Part shown: positions 1 through 8,350 of the stretch, piece by piece
Numbering within the stretch: the first letter of the stretch is position 1
Layout of the letters: every line of letters begins with the position of its first letter
Source of the DNA: DATILL01 sp035476575
Lineage (GTDB): Bacteria; Actinomycetota; Actinomycetes; Mycobacteriales; JACQDL01
Length of the DNA stretch: 64,000 nt
Direction of reading: 5' to 3'
Assembly: GCA_035476575.1 (NCBI GenBank)
Contig: DATILL010000020.1
Coordinates: 1 to 64,000, forward strand
Notes under the pieces: model-generated
What the model saw: only the letters and a program-made list of their open reading frames with translations
What the model was told of the DNA's origin: nothing
The model's database searches: none
Position numbers and translations under genes: made by a program

Positions 1-1
1 C

Positions 2-400
2 ACGGCCTACATCAAGGGTCCGACCGGGCGCTACCAGCGGCTGCCGGTCTCGTTGACCCGGGCCGTGTACGACCCGTCCGCCATCCTCGACCCTGAGCGC
101 GGCGTACCCAAGCTGCTGACGGCGGGACGTGACGCCCGCACCGAGGCGCGCGAGGACGTGGGCGGCCAGCCGGCGTACCGGGTCCGGGCCACCTTCGACC
201 AGCAGGCGCTGGGCCCGTTGTTACCCGGCGTGACCGGGCAGGTCACCGGCACGCTGTGGATCGGTGCCGACCGGCCGCGTGTGCTGCGCGCACGGTTCGA
301 GGTCCCCGCCGCCACGGGCGGTACCACGGGCGCTCCCGGGGTGGTCACCGTGACGCTGTCCGACTACGACCGGCCGACCACGATCCGCCCGCCGAGCTGA
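2..400 (+). CDS. LppX/LprAFG-type lipoprotein, C-terminal part
   Basis: The open frame enters from the left edge, so signal peptide and lipobox are outside the window. About 132 residues are visible. They show the beta-rich C-terminal half of the LppX_LprAFG family, with strands around LTRAVYDPSAILDPERGVP, a long 'VGGQPAYRVRATFDQQALGPLLPG' type hydrophobic stretch and a final VVTVTLSDYDRPTTI strand. In mycobacteria the family member LprG binds triacylated glycolipids or triacylglycerol and works with the MFS exporter P55. Here an MFS gene starts 4 nt after the stop, the same gene order. The function is therefore inferred from family and context; the N-terminus cannot be checked. Confidence 0.75.
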   Translation, partial: TAYIKGPTGRYQRLPVSLTRAVYDPSAILDPERGVPKLLTAGRDARTEAREDVGGQPAYRVRATFDQQALGPLLPGVTGQVTGTLWIGADRPRVLRARFEVPAATGGTTGAPGVVTVTLSDYDRPTTIRPPS

Positions 401-404
401 CCGG

Positions 405-1949
405 GTGTCCGTCACGCCCGTCCGGGTCGGTCCGGACCGGTCTCACCGCCGGTCAGCCCGCCTGGGGGTCGGCGTCGGTGCGGTCGGTGTGCTGCTGGCC
501 GCGCTCGACGCGTACGTCGTCGTCACCGTGCTGGTCGCCATCGTGCGCGACCTCGGCGTACCGCTGAACCATCTGGAGCGCGCGACCCCCGTCGTGACCG
601 GGTACCTGCTCGGGTACGTCGCGGCCATGCCGCTGCTGGGCCAGCTGTCCGACCGGTACGGCCGGCGGCCGCTGATCCAGGCCTGCCTGGTGGGCTTCGC
701 CGCCGGCTCCGCCCTCACCGCCGCGGCCGGGACGCTGCCCGTCCTGGTGGCCGGGCGGGTCCTGCAGGGTGTCGCGGGCGGGGCGCTGCTGCCGGTGACG
801 ATGGCGCTGGTGGCAGACCTGTGGGACGAACAGCGGCGCCCGGCCGCCCTGGGCGCGGTCGGTGCGGCGCAGGAGCTCGGCAGCGTGCTCGGCCCGCTGT
901 ACGGCGCCGGGGTGGCGGCGCTGGTGGGCTGGCGCGGGCTGTTCTGGCTGAACCTGCCGCTGGTGCTGCTCGCCGCGGTGGCGGTACAGCTCACGGTGCC
1001 GCCCGGCCGGCCGGCGTCGCCCGGTGCCGGGCCGGGCGCCCGGCCGCGGGTCGACACGGTGGGTGGCGCACTGCTGGCGGCGGCGTTCGCGCTGCTCGTC
1101 GTGGCCCTGTACAACCCGGACCCGCAGCGCGGGGTGCTGCCGCCCGCTGGCCCCGGCCTGCTGCTGGCGGCCCTGGTGGTGCTCGCCGCGTTCGCCGGCT
1201 GGGAGGCGCGGGCGCGCACCCGGCTGCTCGACCCGGCGGGCGTGCGCTGGCCGCCGTTCACCGCGGGTCTCGGGGTGAGCTTCGCCGCTGGCTGCGCGCT
1301 GATGGTGACGCTGGTCGACCTCCAGCTCTTCGCCCAGACGCTGCTCGACCGCGACGCCACCGGGGGCGCCCTGCTGCTCACCCGGTTCCTGGTCGCGCTG
1401 CCGGTGGGAGCGCTGGCCGGCGGCTGGCTCGCGGTGCGGATCCCGGAGCGGTGGGTGGCCGCGGCCGGGCTGGTGCTCGCCGCGGGCGGGTACCTGCTGG
1501 TCGCCGGCTGGCCGGCGGGTGTGCTCGCGGCCCGGCACGTGCTCGGGCCGCTGTCCCTGCCCCGGCTGGACACCGACCTGGCGCTGGCCGGGCTCGGGCT
1601 AGGCCTGGTCATCGCCCCGGTGTCCGCGGCGGTCCTGCGGGCGGTGCCGGCGGCGCGGGCCGGGGTCGCGTCGGCGGCGGTCGTGGTCGCCCGGATGGCC
1701 GGGATGCTTATCGGCGTGGCCGCGCTGTCGGCGTGGGGCCTGCACCGGTTCGCCGAGCTCACCGCGACGCTGGACACGCCGCTCCCGTTCGGCGTGCCCG
1801 CCACGGAGCACGCCCGCCGGCTGGCCGCCTACCGCCAGGCGGTCGATCAGGCGCTGCTGGCGGAGTACCGCGAGATCTTCCTGGTCACCGCGGTGGTCTG
1901 CCTGGCCGGCGCGGCCGCTGCCCTGCTCCTACGGCCTCGCGTTCACTGA
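405..1949 (+). CDS. MFS exporter, 14-TM DHA2/P55-like
   Basis: A 514-residue membrane protein starting at GTG 405, 4 nt after the lipoprotein gene, so probably translationally coupled. It has many hydrophobic helices. The loop-2 MFS signature LSDRYGRRPL is at about residues 80-90, and a second motif-C-like G/P-rich helix (GAAQELGSVLGPLYGAGVAALVGWR region) is at about 152-176. Its length fits the 14-helix drug:H+ antiporter group that includes mycobacterial P55. The lipoprotein-MFS pairing suggests export of lipids or lipophilic compounds across the membrane, with the lipoprotein as periplasmic partner. A general multidrug role is also possible. Confidence 0.82.
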   Translation: MSVTPVRVGPDRSHRRSARLGVGVGAVGVLLAALDAYVVVTVLVAIVRDLGVPLNHLERATPVVTGYLLGYVAAMPLLGQLSDRYGRRPLIQACLVGFAAGSALTAAAGTLPVLVAGRVLQGVAGGALLPVTMALVADLWDEQRRPAALGAVGAAQELGSVLGPLYGAGVAALVGWRGLFWLNLPLVLLAAVAVQLTVPPGRPASPGAGPGARPRVDTVGGALLAAAFALLVVALYNPDPQRGVLPPAGPGLLLAALVVLAAFAGWEARARTRLLDPAGVRWPPFTAGLGVSFAAGCALMVTLVDLQLFAQTLLDRDATGGALLLTRFLVALPVGALAGGWLAVRIPERWVAAAGLVLAAGGYLLVAGWPAGVLAARHVLGPLSLPRLDTDLALAGLGLGLVIAPVSAAVLRAVPAARAGVASAAVVVARMAGMLIGVAALSAWGLHRFAELTATLDTPLPFGVPATEHARRLAAYRQAVDQALLAEYREIFLVTAVVCLAGAAAALLLRPRVH

Positions 1950-2094
1950 CGGCGATCGTCCGATGACGCGTCGTGGGAAAGCCCGGCGGTGCGGATGACC
2001 GTGCGCTTTGGGTGCCCGTCCGCTCGTTGCCCGTCGACCGGAGTGGACAGACAGTTGTTGTTCCGGACAAAAAGCCGCACGAGGGGAGTCGGAT

Positions 2095-2499
2095 GTGCAA
2101 CCGGACCAGAATCCGGACGATGTGTGGAACCTGCTACCTCCCGAGCTGAAGGAGCAGGTGCTCAGCTATGTGACAGCCGAACAGCTCGCCAGCGCACACC
2201 AGGCGAGCCCGGAGGAGAGCAGCGCCGGGGACGAGCAGGCGAGCTGGCTCACCGCCCAGGTCGACTACTGGCTGCCCTACCTGACCCAGGCCAACGACGA
2301 GCTGGCGACGGCGATCACCCGAACCGACCTGGACCAGGACGCCCGCCAGCAGGCCTGCGCCGAGGCCGTCGAGGCGGTGCGGCAGATCGTGCAGGGCATC
2401 AGCGAGCACCTCGGGCCGGAGCAGGACGGGTACGTCGGCTACCCGGGGCTGCACGAGGAGTACCAGCGCTACCAGCAGCTCGCGATGAGCCTGACCTGA
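2095..2499 (+). CDS. small acidic protein of unknown function (first of a related pair)
   Basis: GTG at 2095 is chosen because GAGGGGA lies about 8 nt upstream and the conserved-looking part starts right after it. The 134-residue product begins QPDQNPDDVWNLLPPELKEQ. The next gene begins with a similar PDQVWHSLP...QQVM block, so the two appear related in their N-termini. The rest is acidic and predicted helical (ANDELATAITRTDLDQDARQ), with no signal peptide or membrane segment. I do not recognise a named family. The 'LPPELKEQVLSYV' stretch has the leucine/proline spacing of an F-box-like helix pair, which is only a resemblance. Confidence 0.6.
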   Translation: MQPDQNPDDVWNLLPPELKEQVLSYVTAEQLASAHQASPEESSAGDEQASWLTAQVDYWLPYLTQANDELATAITRTDLDQDARQQACAEAVEAVRQIVQGISEHLGPEQDGYVGYPGLHEEYQRYQQLAMSLT

Positions 2500-2517
2500 C
2501 TGGAGGGAGCGGACACC

Positions 2518-3030
2518 ATGGAACCCAAAGGAAGTCCCGACCAGGTGTGGCACAGCCTGCCTGCCGACACCCGGCAGCAGGTGATGGCGGAGCTGCCCCC
2601 GGAGATCTGGGTGCACATCCTCAGCTACCTGTCGGCCAGGCAGAACGACGAGCTTAGCCGGTACGAGCCCGGCAGCACCCTCCACCTCGCACCAGCCGGG
2701 AAGGTGCGTGACGACATTCGAACAGGAGGGTGGGAAAACCGGCGCTGGGATGGCCTGCCCGGGCCGGCGCACACCCGCTGGTACATCAGGTACACCTATG
2801 GCCAGCTTGACACCAGCGGAGACGGCCGAAAGCACATCAGCGGGCTCACCACGAATCTGGGCGAGACCCAGGCCGGCGTCGATGGGGACGGTCGTTACTA
2901 CATCTCCATCAGGACGAGCCAGCGCGAGGTAGTAAGGGTCTACGGGGACGGCAGCGTCCTCGCCGTGGCACCGATAGCGAGATGGCTCTCCGGGACGATG
3001 GGAGTGCCCCACGTCGGCACGCTGGGCTGA
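2518..3030 (+). CDS. hypothetical protein with F-box-like N-terminus
   Basis: ATG 2518 is preceded by GGAGGGAGCGG, a good ribosome site, 18 nt after the previous stop, so the two small genes form one transcript. The product has 170 residues. The N-terminus repeats the PDQVWHSLP...QQV pattern of the upstream protein and then has LPPEIWVHILSYLSARQ, which matches the spacing of a eukaryotic F-box core. The C-terminal half is beta-rich with repeated glycine turns (DTSGDGRKHISGL, VDGDGRYYISIR, VYGDGSVLAV). No family is recognised. Co-occurrence suggests a two-component system, but nothing shows its role. Confidence 0.6.
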   Translation: MEPKGSPDQVWHSLPADTRQQVMAELPPEIWVHILSYLSARQNDELSRYEPGSTLHLAPAGKVRDDIRTGGWENRRWDGLPGPAHTRWYIRYTYGQLDTSGDGRKHISGLTTNLGETQAGVDGDGRYYISIRTSQREVVRVYGDGSVLAVAPIARWLSGTMGVPHVGTLG

Positions 3031-3046
3031 CCTGCCCAGGCTCGCG

Positions 3047-3084
3047 GGCGGCGCCGCGGTAAGACTCAGGCGGGTGGCGCCGCC
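3047..3084 (+). terminator. GC-rich hairpin after the small-protein pair
   Basis: Perfect 9-bp arms GGCGGCGCC (3047-3055) and GGCGCCGCC (3076-3084), 17 nt after the stop at 3030, with a 20-nt loop. No U-tract follows, as is common for actinomycete terminators. It likely ends the 2095-3030 transcript. Confidence 0.45.
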
Positions 3085-3367
3085 GTAAAGGTCGTAGCAA
3101 GGACCTGGTGAGTCCTGACGCTGGCGTCGTCCGCCGAGAGCCTCGGCGGCAGCTACCACCAGGTCAGTCGGCGACGACGGGCCCCCGCGCTGCTCGACCT
3201 CGCCGCGGCGTCAACGCCACGCGCCCGTGGCTCACCCACCAACCTGACCACCGCCGAGCGGCGACGGTCGCCTTCCGCTGCACACGGCGACGGCTGGACA
3301 TGTCGCGCGTCACGGTCCGCTTCTCCTCACGTATGGACGCGGCCGGTATTTAACCGCGAGCCGGCCC

Positions 3368-3509
3368 CTCTGTAGCGGTGTCGCCGAGGCTCGCTGGGCC
3401 CCGCGGCACGGGGAGGACCGGCAACGGGGGGTTCGTAAGAACGCGAAGCTGCTCACCGCAGTCGAACGGGAGACGTTCGTCCGGACATGCGTGCTGAGGT
3501 CCTTCTCAC
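3368..3509 (+). pseudogene. tyrosinase-gene 5' remnant A (upstream region plus first ~25 codons)
   Basis: This stretch aligns by eye with 30168-30300, the upstream region and start of the intact tyrosinase-vWA gene. Shared blocks are CTCTGTAGCG, then AAGAACGCGAAGCTG, then GAACGGGAG/GAGCGGGAG and GCGTGCTGA. The start codon position reads ACG instead of ATG and the similarity stops at about 3509, so it is a dead fragment. It lies just in front of the biosynthetic operon. The rest of the 3085-3585 gap shows no gene I can support; the operon promoter is presumably here. The longer open frame starting at 3487 runs through this remnant and is not used as a start. Confidence 0.65.
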
Positions 3510-3585
3510 GTTCGTCTCACGCCGTGCTGGGCCGCCTCCTTGGCTCGGGCTGGACGGGCTAGCCCGAGAAACGAATGGGGCAGGG

Positions 3586-4947
3586 ATGTACGAGTACCGC
3601 CGCCATATACCGGTCGAACCGGACTGGCGCAGGCTGCCCGGCTGGCGCGACGTGACGACGGCCGAGTGGCGCAGCCCACAGTGGCAGCGCGCGCATTGCG
3701 TGAAGAACGCGCGGCACCTGCGCGCGGTGTACGGCGACCTGGTCAGCGACGCCTTCTACGCCGACCTGGTGCGCGACCAGGCCGAAAGCGCCACCATGTC
3801 GCTGCTGCTACCGCCGCAGATGATCAACACGATGGTGCCGCACGCCCGGCCGGACACCGAGAGCCTGTACGCGGACCCGGTACGGCGGTACATGCTGCCG
3901 GTGTTCTCCGACCGGCATCCAGAGTGGCCGAGCCACCCGGTGGCCAGCCGCGACTCGCTGCACGAGTCGGAGATGTGGGTCGTCGAAGGGCTGACCCACC
4001 GGTACCCGACCAAGGTGCTGGCCGAGGTGGTGTCGACCTGCCCGCAGTACTGCGGCCACTGCACCCGCATGGATCTGGTCGGGCCGTCGACGACGCAGGT
4101 GGTCAAGCAGCGGTTCGCGCTGCGCCCGGTCGACCGGCTCAGCCAGATCGTCGCCTACCTCACGGCAACGCCGTCGGTGCGCGACGTCGTCGTCTCCGGC
4201 GGGGACGTGGCGAACCTGCCGTGGCCGCGGCTCGAGGCGTTCCTCCTGCAGCTCCTCGACATCGACCACATCCGCGACATCCGGCTCGCCACCAAGGCGC
4301 TGATCGGCCTGCCGCAGCATTGGCTCACCGACGAGGTACAGGCCGGGCTCACCAGGGTGGCGACCACCGCGGTCCGGCGCGGGGTGCAGGTGGCCATCCA
4401 CACCCACGCCAACGCCGCGCAGCAGGTGACGCCGCTGGTCGCCGAGGCCTGCCGGAGCATGTTGGCAACCGGCATCCGGGACGTGCGCAACCAAGGGGTG
4501 CTGCTGCGCGGGGTGAACGACTCCCCGCGCCAGCTGCTCGACCTGTGCTTCGCGCTGCTCGACAGCGCTGGGGTGATGCCGTACTACTTCTACCTCTGCG
4601 ACATCGTGCCGAACTGCGAGCACTGGCGGCTGTCGCTCGCCGAGGCGCAGGACCTGCAGGACAAGATCATGGGCTACCTGCCCGGCTTCGCGACGCCGCG
4701 GCTGGTCTGCGACGTGCCGTACGCCGGCAAGCGCTGGGTGCATCAGGTCACCCGCTACGACCGCGAGCTTGGCATCTCGTACTGGACCAAACACTTCCTG
4801 ACCCTGGTGGACCGCGGCGACCCGGCCGCGCTGGACCTTCAGTTCGAGTACCACGACCCGGTCTACACCCTTCCCGACGCCGGCCAGGGCTGGTGGCTTG
4901 CCCAGCAGGCAGCGTCTCTTGCCAAGGACGGCACGACATGTGGCTGA
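3586..4947 (+). CDS. KamA-family radical SAM aminomutase (lysine/arginine 2,3-aminomutase-like)
   Basis: A 453-residue protein. ATG 3586 is preferred over upstream starts because those lie in the tyrosinase remnant, and GGGGCAGGG precedes it. The radical SAM cluster motif is CPQYCGHC (C152, C156, C159). The PLP lysine equivalent is in DVPYAGKRW (K382). The family enzymes isomerise an alpha-amino acid to a beta-amino acid using SAM, [4Fe-4S] and PLP. Two aspartates that hold the side-chain amino group in clostridial lysine 2,3-aminomutase appear to have equivalents here: D339 in YLCDI and D376 in CDVPY. A basic substrate is therefore favoured, which is an inference. First gene of the 15-gene operon; its stop overlaps the next start. 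Confidence 0.82.
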   Translation: MYEYRRHIPVEPDWRRLPGWRDVTTAEWRSPQWQRAHCVKNARHLRAVYGDLVSDAFYADLVRDQAESATMSLLLPPQMINTMVPHARPDTESLYADPVRRYMLPVFSDRHPEWPSHPVASRDSLHESEMWVVEGLTHRYPTKVLAEVVSTCPQYCGHCTRMDLVGPSTTQVVKQRFALRPVDRLSQIVAYLTATPSVRDVVVSGGDVANLPWPRLEAFLLQLLDIDHIRDIRLATKALIGLPQHWLTDEVQAGLTRVATTAVRRGVQVAIHTHANAAQQVTPLVAEACRSMLATGIRDVRNQGVLLRGVNDSPRQLLDLCFALLDSAGVMPYYFYLCDIVPNCEHWRLSLAEAQDLQDKIMGYLPGFATPRLVCDVPYAGKRWVHQVTRYDRELGISYWTKHFLTLVDRGDPAALDLQFEYHDPVYTLPDAGQGWWLAQQAASLAKDGTTCG

Positions 4948-6254
4948 ACAACCCCGCCGCGCGGGCGGCGTTCCGGACCGCGCACGCCCAGCTCGAGCTG
5001 CTGGAGGCAGTCGGCTTCGCGCCCGAGACGGTACGGCAGATCCAGCGGGAGAAGCTGGCGCTGCTGTGGAACCGGGCCGCCCGGGTGCCGTACTACCGCG
5101 GCCTGCCCGGCCTCGCCGACCGCGACCTGGACCGGCTGCCGGTCACCGAGAAGGACGCGCTGAAAGCCCGGCCGGCGGACTTCGAGATCCCCGACCTGCC
5201 CGACGTCATCAAGTACTACCACAGCTCGGGGTCGTCCGGCCGGTCCACACCGACGCCCCGGCTGGCCGAGGACATCATCCACAACGTCATCGGCGTGGCG
5301 GGGCTCTGGCGGCGGGCGCTCGGGCGCACGCCGACCCGGGTGGCGTCGCTGCTGCCGTCGGACGTGGTCCCGGTCGGGGACTTTGTGGCGAGTGTGTGCG
5401 AGTACCTCGGCCACACCCTGCTGCGCTGCTACCCCTACAGCCAGGGCATCTGCGACTTCGACCGGCTCGACGCGGTGTTCAGCTCCTTCCGGCCAGAGCG
5501 GGTGTTCGCCGCGCCAGGCGTGCTCATGCAGTGGACCCGGGTGCTGAAGACCCGTGGCCGGCTGGCCGAGCTGCGCGCGTCGGTACGCACGATCATGCTG
5601 CTCGGCGAGGTGTGCCTGCCGGCGCAGCGGCGCAAGCTCGCGCGGGACTGGGGCGCCGACGTGCTCGACGGCTCCTACGGCAGCACCGAGACCGGCACCA
5701 TCGCGGCAGCCTGCGAACGCGGCGGTATGCACCTGCTGCTGCCGGGGCACCTGGTGGAGCTGCGGACGCCGGACGGGATCGGGCCGGCGGTGCCGGGCGG
5801 GAGCGGTGAGCTGGTTGACACGACGCTGAACAACTACGCCCGGCCGCTGCTGCGGTTCGGCACCGGCGACCTCGTCGATGTGCCGGCCGAGCCGTGTCCC
5901 TGCGGGCTGCCGCTGCCGACCCTTCGGATACACGGCCGGCGCACCGACGGCATCGCGCTGCACGGGCAGGCGCTGGACGAGCACCTGGTCGGCTCGCTGG
6001 TCTACGACGACCCGCGGCTCACCGGCTACCTCATCCAGATGCTCGGCGACGGCAGCGGCGGCCGGCTGGTGCTGGAGAAGGACGTCGACGTGGCCGCCGC
6101 GGACGACGAGCTGGTGGCCGCGGTGAGCCGCCGGTTCGCCGCGACCGGGATCCAGTGGGACCAGGTGGTCGTGGTCAGCCAGCTCCCGGCCACCAGCAAG
6201 TCCGGCGGCAGCCAGAAGAGCTGGAAGCGGACGAACGTGGTGACACTGTCATGA
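4938..6254 (+). CDS. PaaK-like adenylate-forming ligase A
   Basis: 438 residues from ATG 4938, overlapping the KamA stop. It is related to phenylacetate-CoA ligase / coenzyme F390 synthetase proteins: helical N-terminus ending in VPYYRGLPGL, nucleotide loop YYHSSGSSGRSTPTPR, acyl-adenylate motif DGSYGSTETGT, then RPLLRFGTGDLVDV followed by CPCGLPLP and the hinge IHGRRTDGI. The CPCG cysteine pair is typical of the PaaK/CapK branch. It should activate a carboxylic acid as acyl-AMP and pass it to CoA or to the ACP encoded downstream. The substrate is unknown. The stop overlaps the next gene by an ATGA-type junction. Confidence 0.85.
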   Translation: MWLNNPAARAAFRTAHAQLELLEAVGFAPETVRQIQREKLALLWNRAARVPYYRGLPGLADRDLDRLPVTEKDALKARPADFEIPDLPDVIKYYHSSGSSGRSTPTPRLAEDIIHNVIGVAGLWRRALGRTPTRVASLLPSDVVPVGDFVASVCEYLGHTLLRCYPYSQGICDFDRLDAVFSSFRPERVFAAPGVLMQWTRVLKTRGRLAELRASVRTIMLLGEVCLPAQRRKLARDWGADVLDGSYGSTETGTIAAACERGGMHLLLPGHLVELRTPDGIGPAVPGGSGELVDTTLNNYARPLLRFGTGDLVDVPAEPCPCGLPLPTLRIHGRRTDGIALHGQALDEHLVGSLVYDDPRLTGYLIQMLGDGSGGRLVLEKDVDVAAADDELVAAVSRRFAATGIQWDQVVVVSQLPATSKSGGSQKSWKRTNVVTLS

Positions 6255-7969
6255 CCGTGCTGGGCGATGGGGGCGCCCGCCAGGGGGACGCGGACCTGTG
6301 GTGCAGCTACGCCGCGGTACGCACCCTGGCCTGGCTCGGGGACAACCCTGCCGATGCTGACGGGGTGGCCGGGTACCTGCGGTCGCGGCAGAACGCCGAC
6401 GGCGGGTTCGCCTGGCAGCGCGGGCTGCCCTCGGACGCGTGGGCCACGTACTACTGCTCGCAGGCGCTGCGCGACCTGGGCGAGCCGGTGCCTCATCTTG
6501 ACAAGCTGGGCGAGTGGCTGGACCAGCTGCGTACCGACGACGGCGGGTTTGCCATGACGCCCGGCCAGTCCGCGGACATCTGGGCGACGTACTACGCGTG
6601 CCGCACCTACGCCGAGGCGCTGGGCGCGCCGGTGCCCCGGGTCGAGGCGCTGGCCGGGTGGCTCGCCGCGACCCAACACGAGTCCGGCGGCCTGGGCTGG
6701 CAGCCGGGGGACGACCGGCCGGACGTGCGGGCGGGGTACTACGGCGCGCTGGCCTGGCGAGCCGCCGTTAGCGGGGCCGGCACACGCGGCAACGCGGGAG
6801 CCGCCGGACCGCCGTGGCGTACCGCGGAGCTGGTCCGGTGGCTGCGCCATCAGCAGTGCCCGGACGGCGGGTTCGGGTTCGGTCCTGGGGCGGCCTCGTG
6901 CGCGTGGGCGACGTTCCGGGCGGTCCGGGCGCTGGCCGCGCTCGGGGCCGGGCCGGCCGACGTCGCCGCGGTGCGGCGGTGGCTGTCCGAGCGGTGGCTG
7001 CCCACGGGCGGGTACGAGCGATGGGTCGGCTACGGGCGGGCCGACGTATGGGCCTGCTTCTCCGCGGTCGGCGCGCTGGACACGCTCGGTCACCGGCTGA
7101 CCGGTGCACGGCGAGCTGGGGTCGCCCGGTTCGTCCGTAGCTGCCAGCTTCCCGGCTCCGGCTTCACCTACCGCGACCCGGCAGCGGCGGGGGACAGCCT
7201 CGCCACGGCGGCGGCGCTGATCACCGGTACCGGTCCGGACCGGGCAGCGCTCGCCGGCTGGCTGCACGCGGCGCACCTGCCCTACGAGGGCGGCATCATG
7301 TACATGCCCGGCCGCGGCGCCGAGGTCCGCTGCACGCTGTGGGCGGTCGAGGCGCTGGCCACTGTTGGCGAGCGGCTGGACGGTGCGCGGCTGGCCGGGT
7401 GGTTGCGGGACCTGCAAAACCCTGACGGCGGCTACGGGTACTGGCTCGGCCGCGGCTCGGACCTGGTGTCCACCGCCTCGGCGGTGGAGGCCACGCAGGC
7501 CGCCGGGCTGACCCCGGCCGAGGTGCTGGACGTCGCGGGCGCGCTGCGGTTCGTGGCCGGCTGCGCGGGAGACGGCGCGTACCGGCCGGTGCCGGGAGCG
7601 GTGCCGACGCTGTCCGCGACCGCCCAGGCGGCCCGGGTGCTGCAGCTTCTCGGCGAGCCCGAGGCGGCGCTCCGGGTCGGGCGGAGCCTGGCAGCCTGGG
7701 CCAGCTCGCTCGGCGGGCACGCCAGCGCACCGCGCGGGCTGCCGGACCTGATGTCCACCTACCAGGCGGTGCTGACCCAGCAGGTGCTCGGCCTGCCGGT
7801 GGACCGGGCCGGGCTCGGCCGGCTGCTGGCGAAGGTGCGAACCGGCGCCGGCTACTCCTGGAGCCCGATCAGCCAGCAGCCGGCCGGCCCGCTGGCCGAC
7901 TGCCTCGGTGTGCAGCTCGCCGCTGTCGCCGCCGGTGCCCCGGTCACGGTGCGCCGGCTGAACCTCTGA
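6251..7969 (+). CDS. prenyltransferase/squalene-cyclase repeat (alpha/alpha barrel) protein
   Basis: 572 residues from ATG 6251, overlapping the ligase stop. It consists of about ten repeats of a helix pair linked by a glycine turn, for example NADGGFAWQRG, TDDGGFAMTPG, HESGGLGWQPG, CPDGGFGFGPG, NPDGGYGYWLG. Each is followed by a helix of the type AWATYYCSQALRDLGEP. This is the architecture of squalene cyclases and protein prenyltransferase beta subunits. The DxDD motif of squalene-hopene cyclases is not present, and I cannot assign the zinc-ligand set of prenyltransferases. It has no signal peptide. No isoprenoid precursor gene is nearby. It could bind or cyclise a hydrophobic intermediate; its role in this operon is unknown. 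Confidence 0.75.
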   Translation: MTVLGDGGARQGDADLWCSYAAVRTLAWLGDNPADADGVAGYLRSRQNADGGFAWQRGLPSDAWATYYCSQALRDLGEPVPHLDKLGEWLDQLRTDDGGFAMTPGQSADIWATYYACRTYAEALGAPVPRVEALAGWLAATQHESGGLGWQPGDDRPDVRAGYYGALAWRAAVSGAGTRGNAGAAGPPWRTAELVRWLRHQQCPDGGFGFGPGAASCAWATFRAVRALAALGAGPADVAAVRRWLSERWLPTGGYERWVGYGRADVWACFSAVGALDTLGHRLTGARRAGVARFVRSCQLPGSGFTYRDPAAAGDSLATAAALITGTGPDRAALAGWLHAAHLPYEGGIMYMPGRGAEVRCTLWAVEALATVGERLDGARLAGWLRDLQNPDGGYGYWLGRGSDLVSTASAVEATQAAGLTPAEVLDVAGALRFVAGCAGDGAYRPVPGAVPTLSATAQAARVLQLLGEPEAALRVGRSLAAWASSLGGHASAPRGLPDLMSTYQAVLTQQVLGLPVDRAGLGRLLAKVRTGAGYSWSPISQQPAGPLADCLGVQLAAVAAGAPVTVRRLNL

Positions 7970-7978
7970 GGACCGCAC

Positions 7979-8350
7979 ATGCCCACGACCACGATCGAGC
8001 TGCCGATGGCGGACCCGCGTCTCGAGCGCCGGGTCGCCAAGGAGCTGAGCTTGTGGTGGCGTCGCCGAGGGGTCGACGTCAACCACGTGATCACCCGCTT
8101 CGCCACCCTGCCCGCCGACCGCGTCTACAGCGGCCCGTTCCCGCTCGCCGGATCCTTCGCCCTGGTGAGCTGCCTGGTCTCGCGGGACCGCGACCACAGC
8201 TTCAAGCGGGACTACGCGCACGCGGTGCGAGCCGTGCTCGGGCCGCGGATCCCGCCGGACCGGGTGTTCGTCTCGTTTCACCCGACCGATCCGGCCGACC
8301 ACTTCACGCCCAACACCTGGGAGCAGGAGGACGTTCATGACCCGCGCTGA
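7979..8350 (+). CDS. small tautomerase-like protein (Pro at position 2)
   Basis: 123 residues; GAGGA precedes ATG 7979. It starts Met-Pro-Thr, so removal of Met would expose an N-terminal proline, the catalytic base of the 4-oxalocrotonate tautomerase/MIF superfamily. A late segment, IPPDRVFVSFHPTDPADHF, resembles the 'DRVYI.F' strand of that fold, and the length fits a long-type (cis-CaaD/MIF-size) monomer. The assignment is tentative. In the cluster it could tautomerise an oxo or enol intermediate. Its last 14 nt overlap the ACP gene. Confidence 0.5.
   Translation: MPTTTIELPMADPRLERRVAKELSLWWRRRGVDVNHVITRFATLPADRVYSGPFPLAGSFALVSCLVSRDRDHSFKRDYAHAVRAVLGPRIPPDRVFVSFHPTDPADHFTPNTWEQEDVHDPR

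Noticed and set aside
443..1804. Long minus-strand open frames opposite the P55-like gene
   Set aside because: Arg/Pro/Ala/Ser-rich shadow frames caused by high GC; no ribosome sites or motifs.
3108..3353. Short plus-strand open frame before the operon
   Set aside because: No ribosome site, low-complexity Arg/Pro content, and overlaps the area repeated near the tyrosinase genes.
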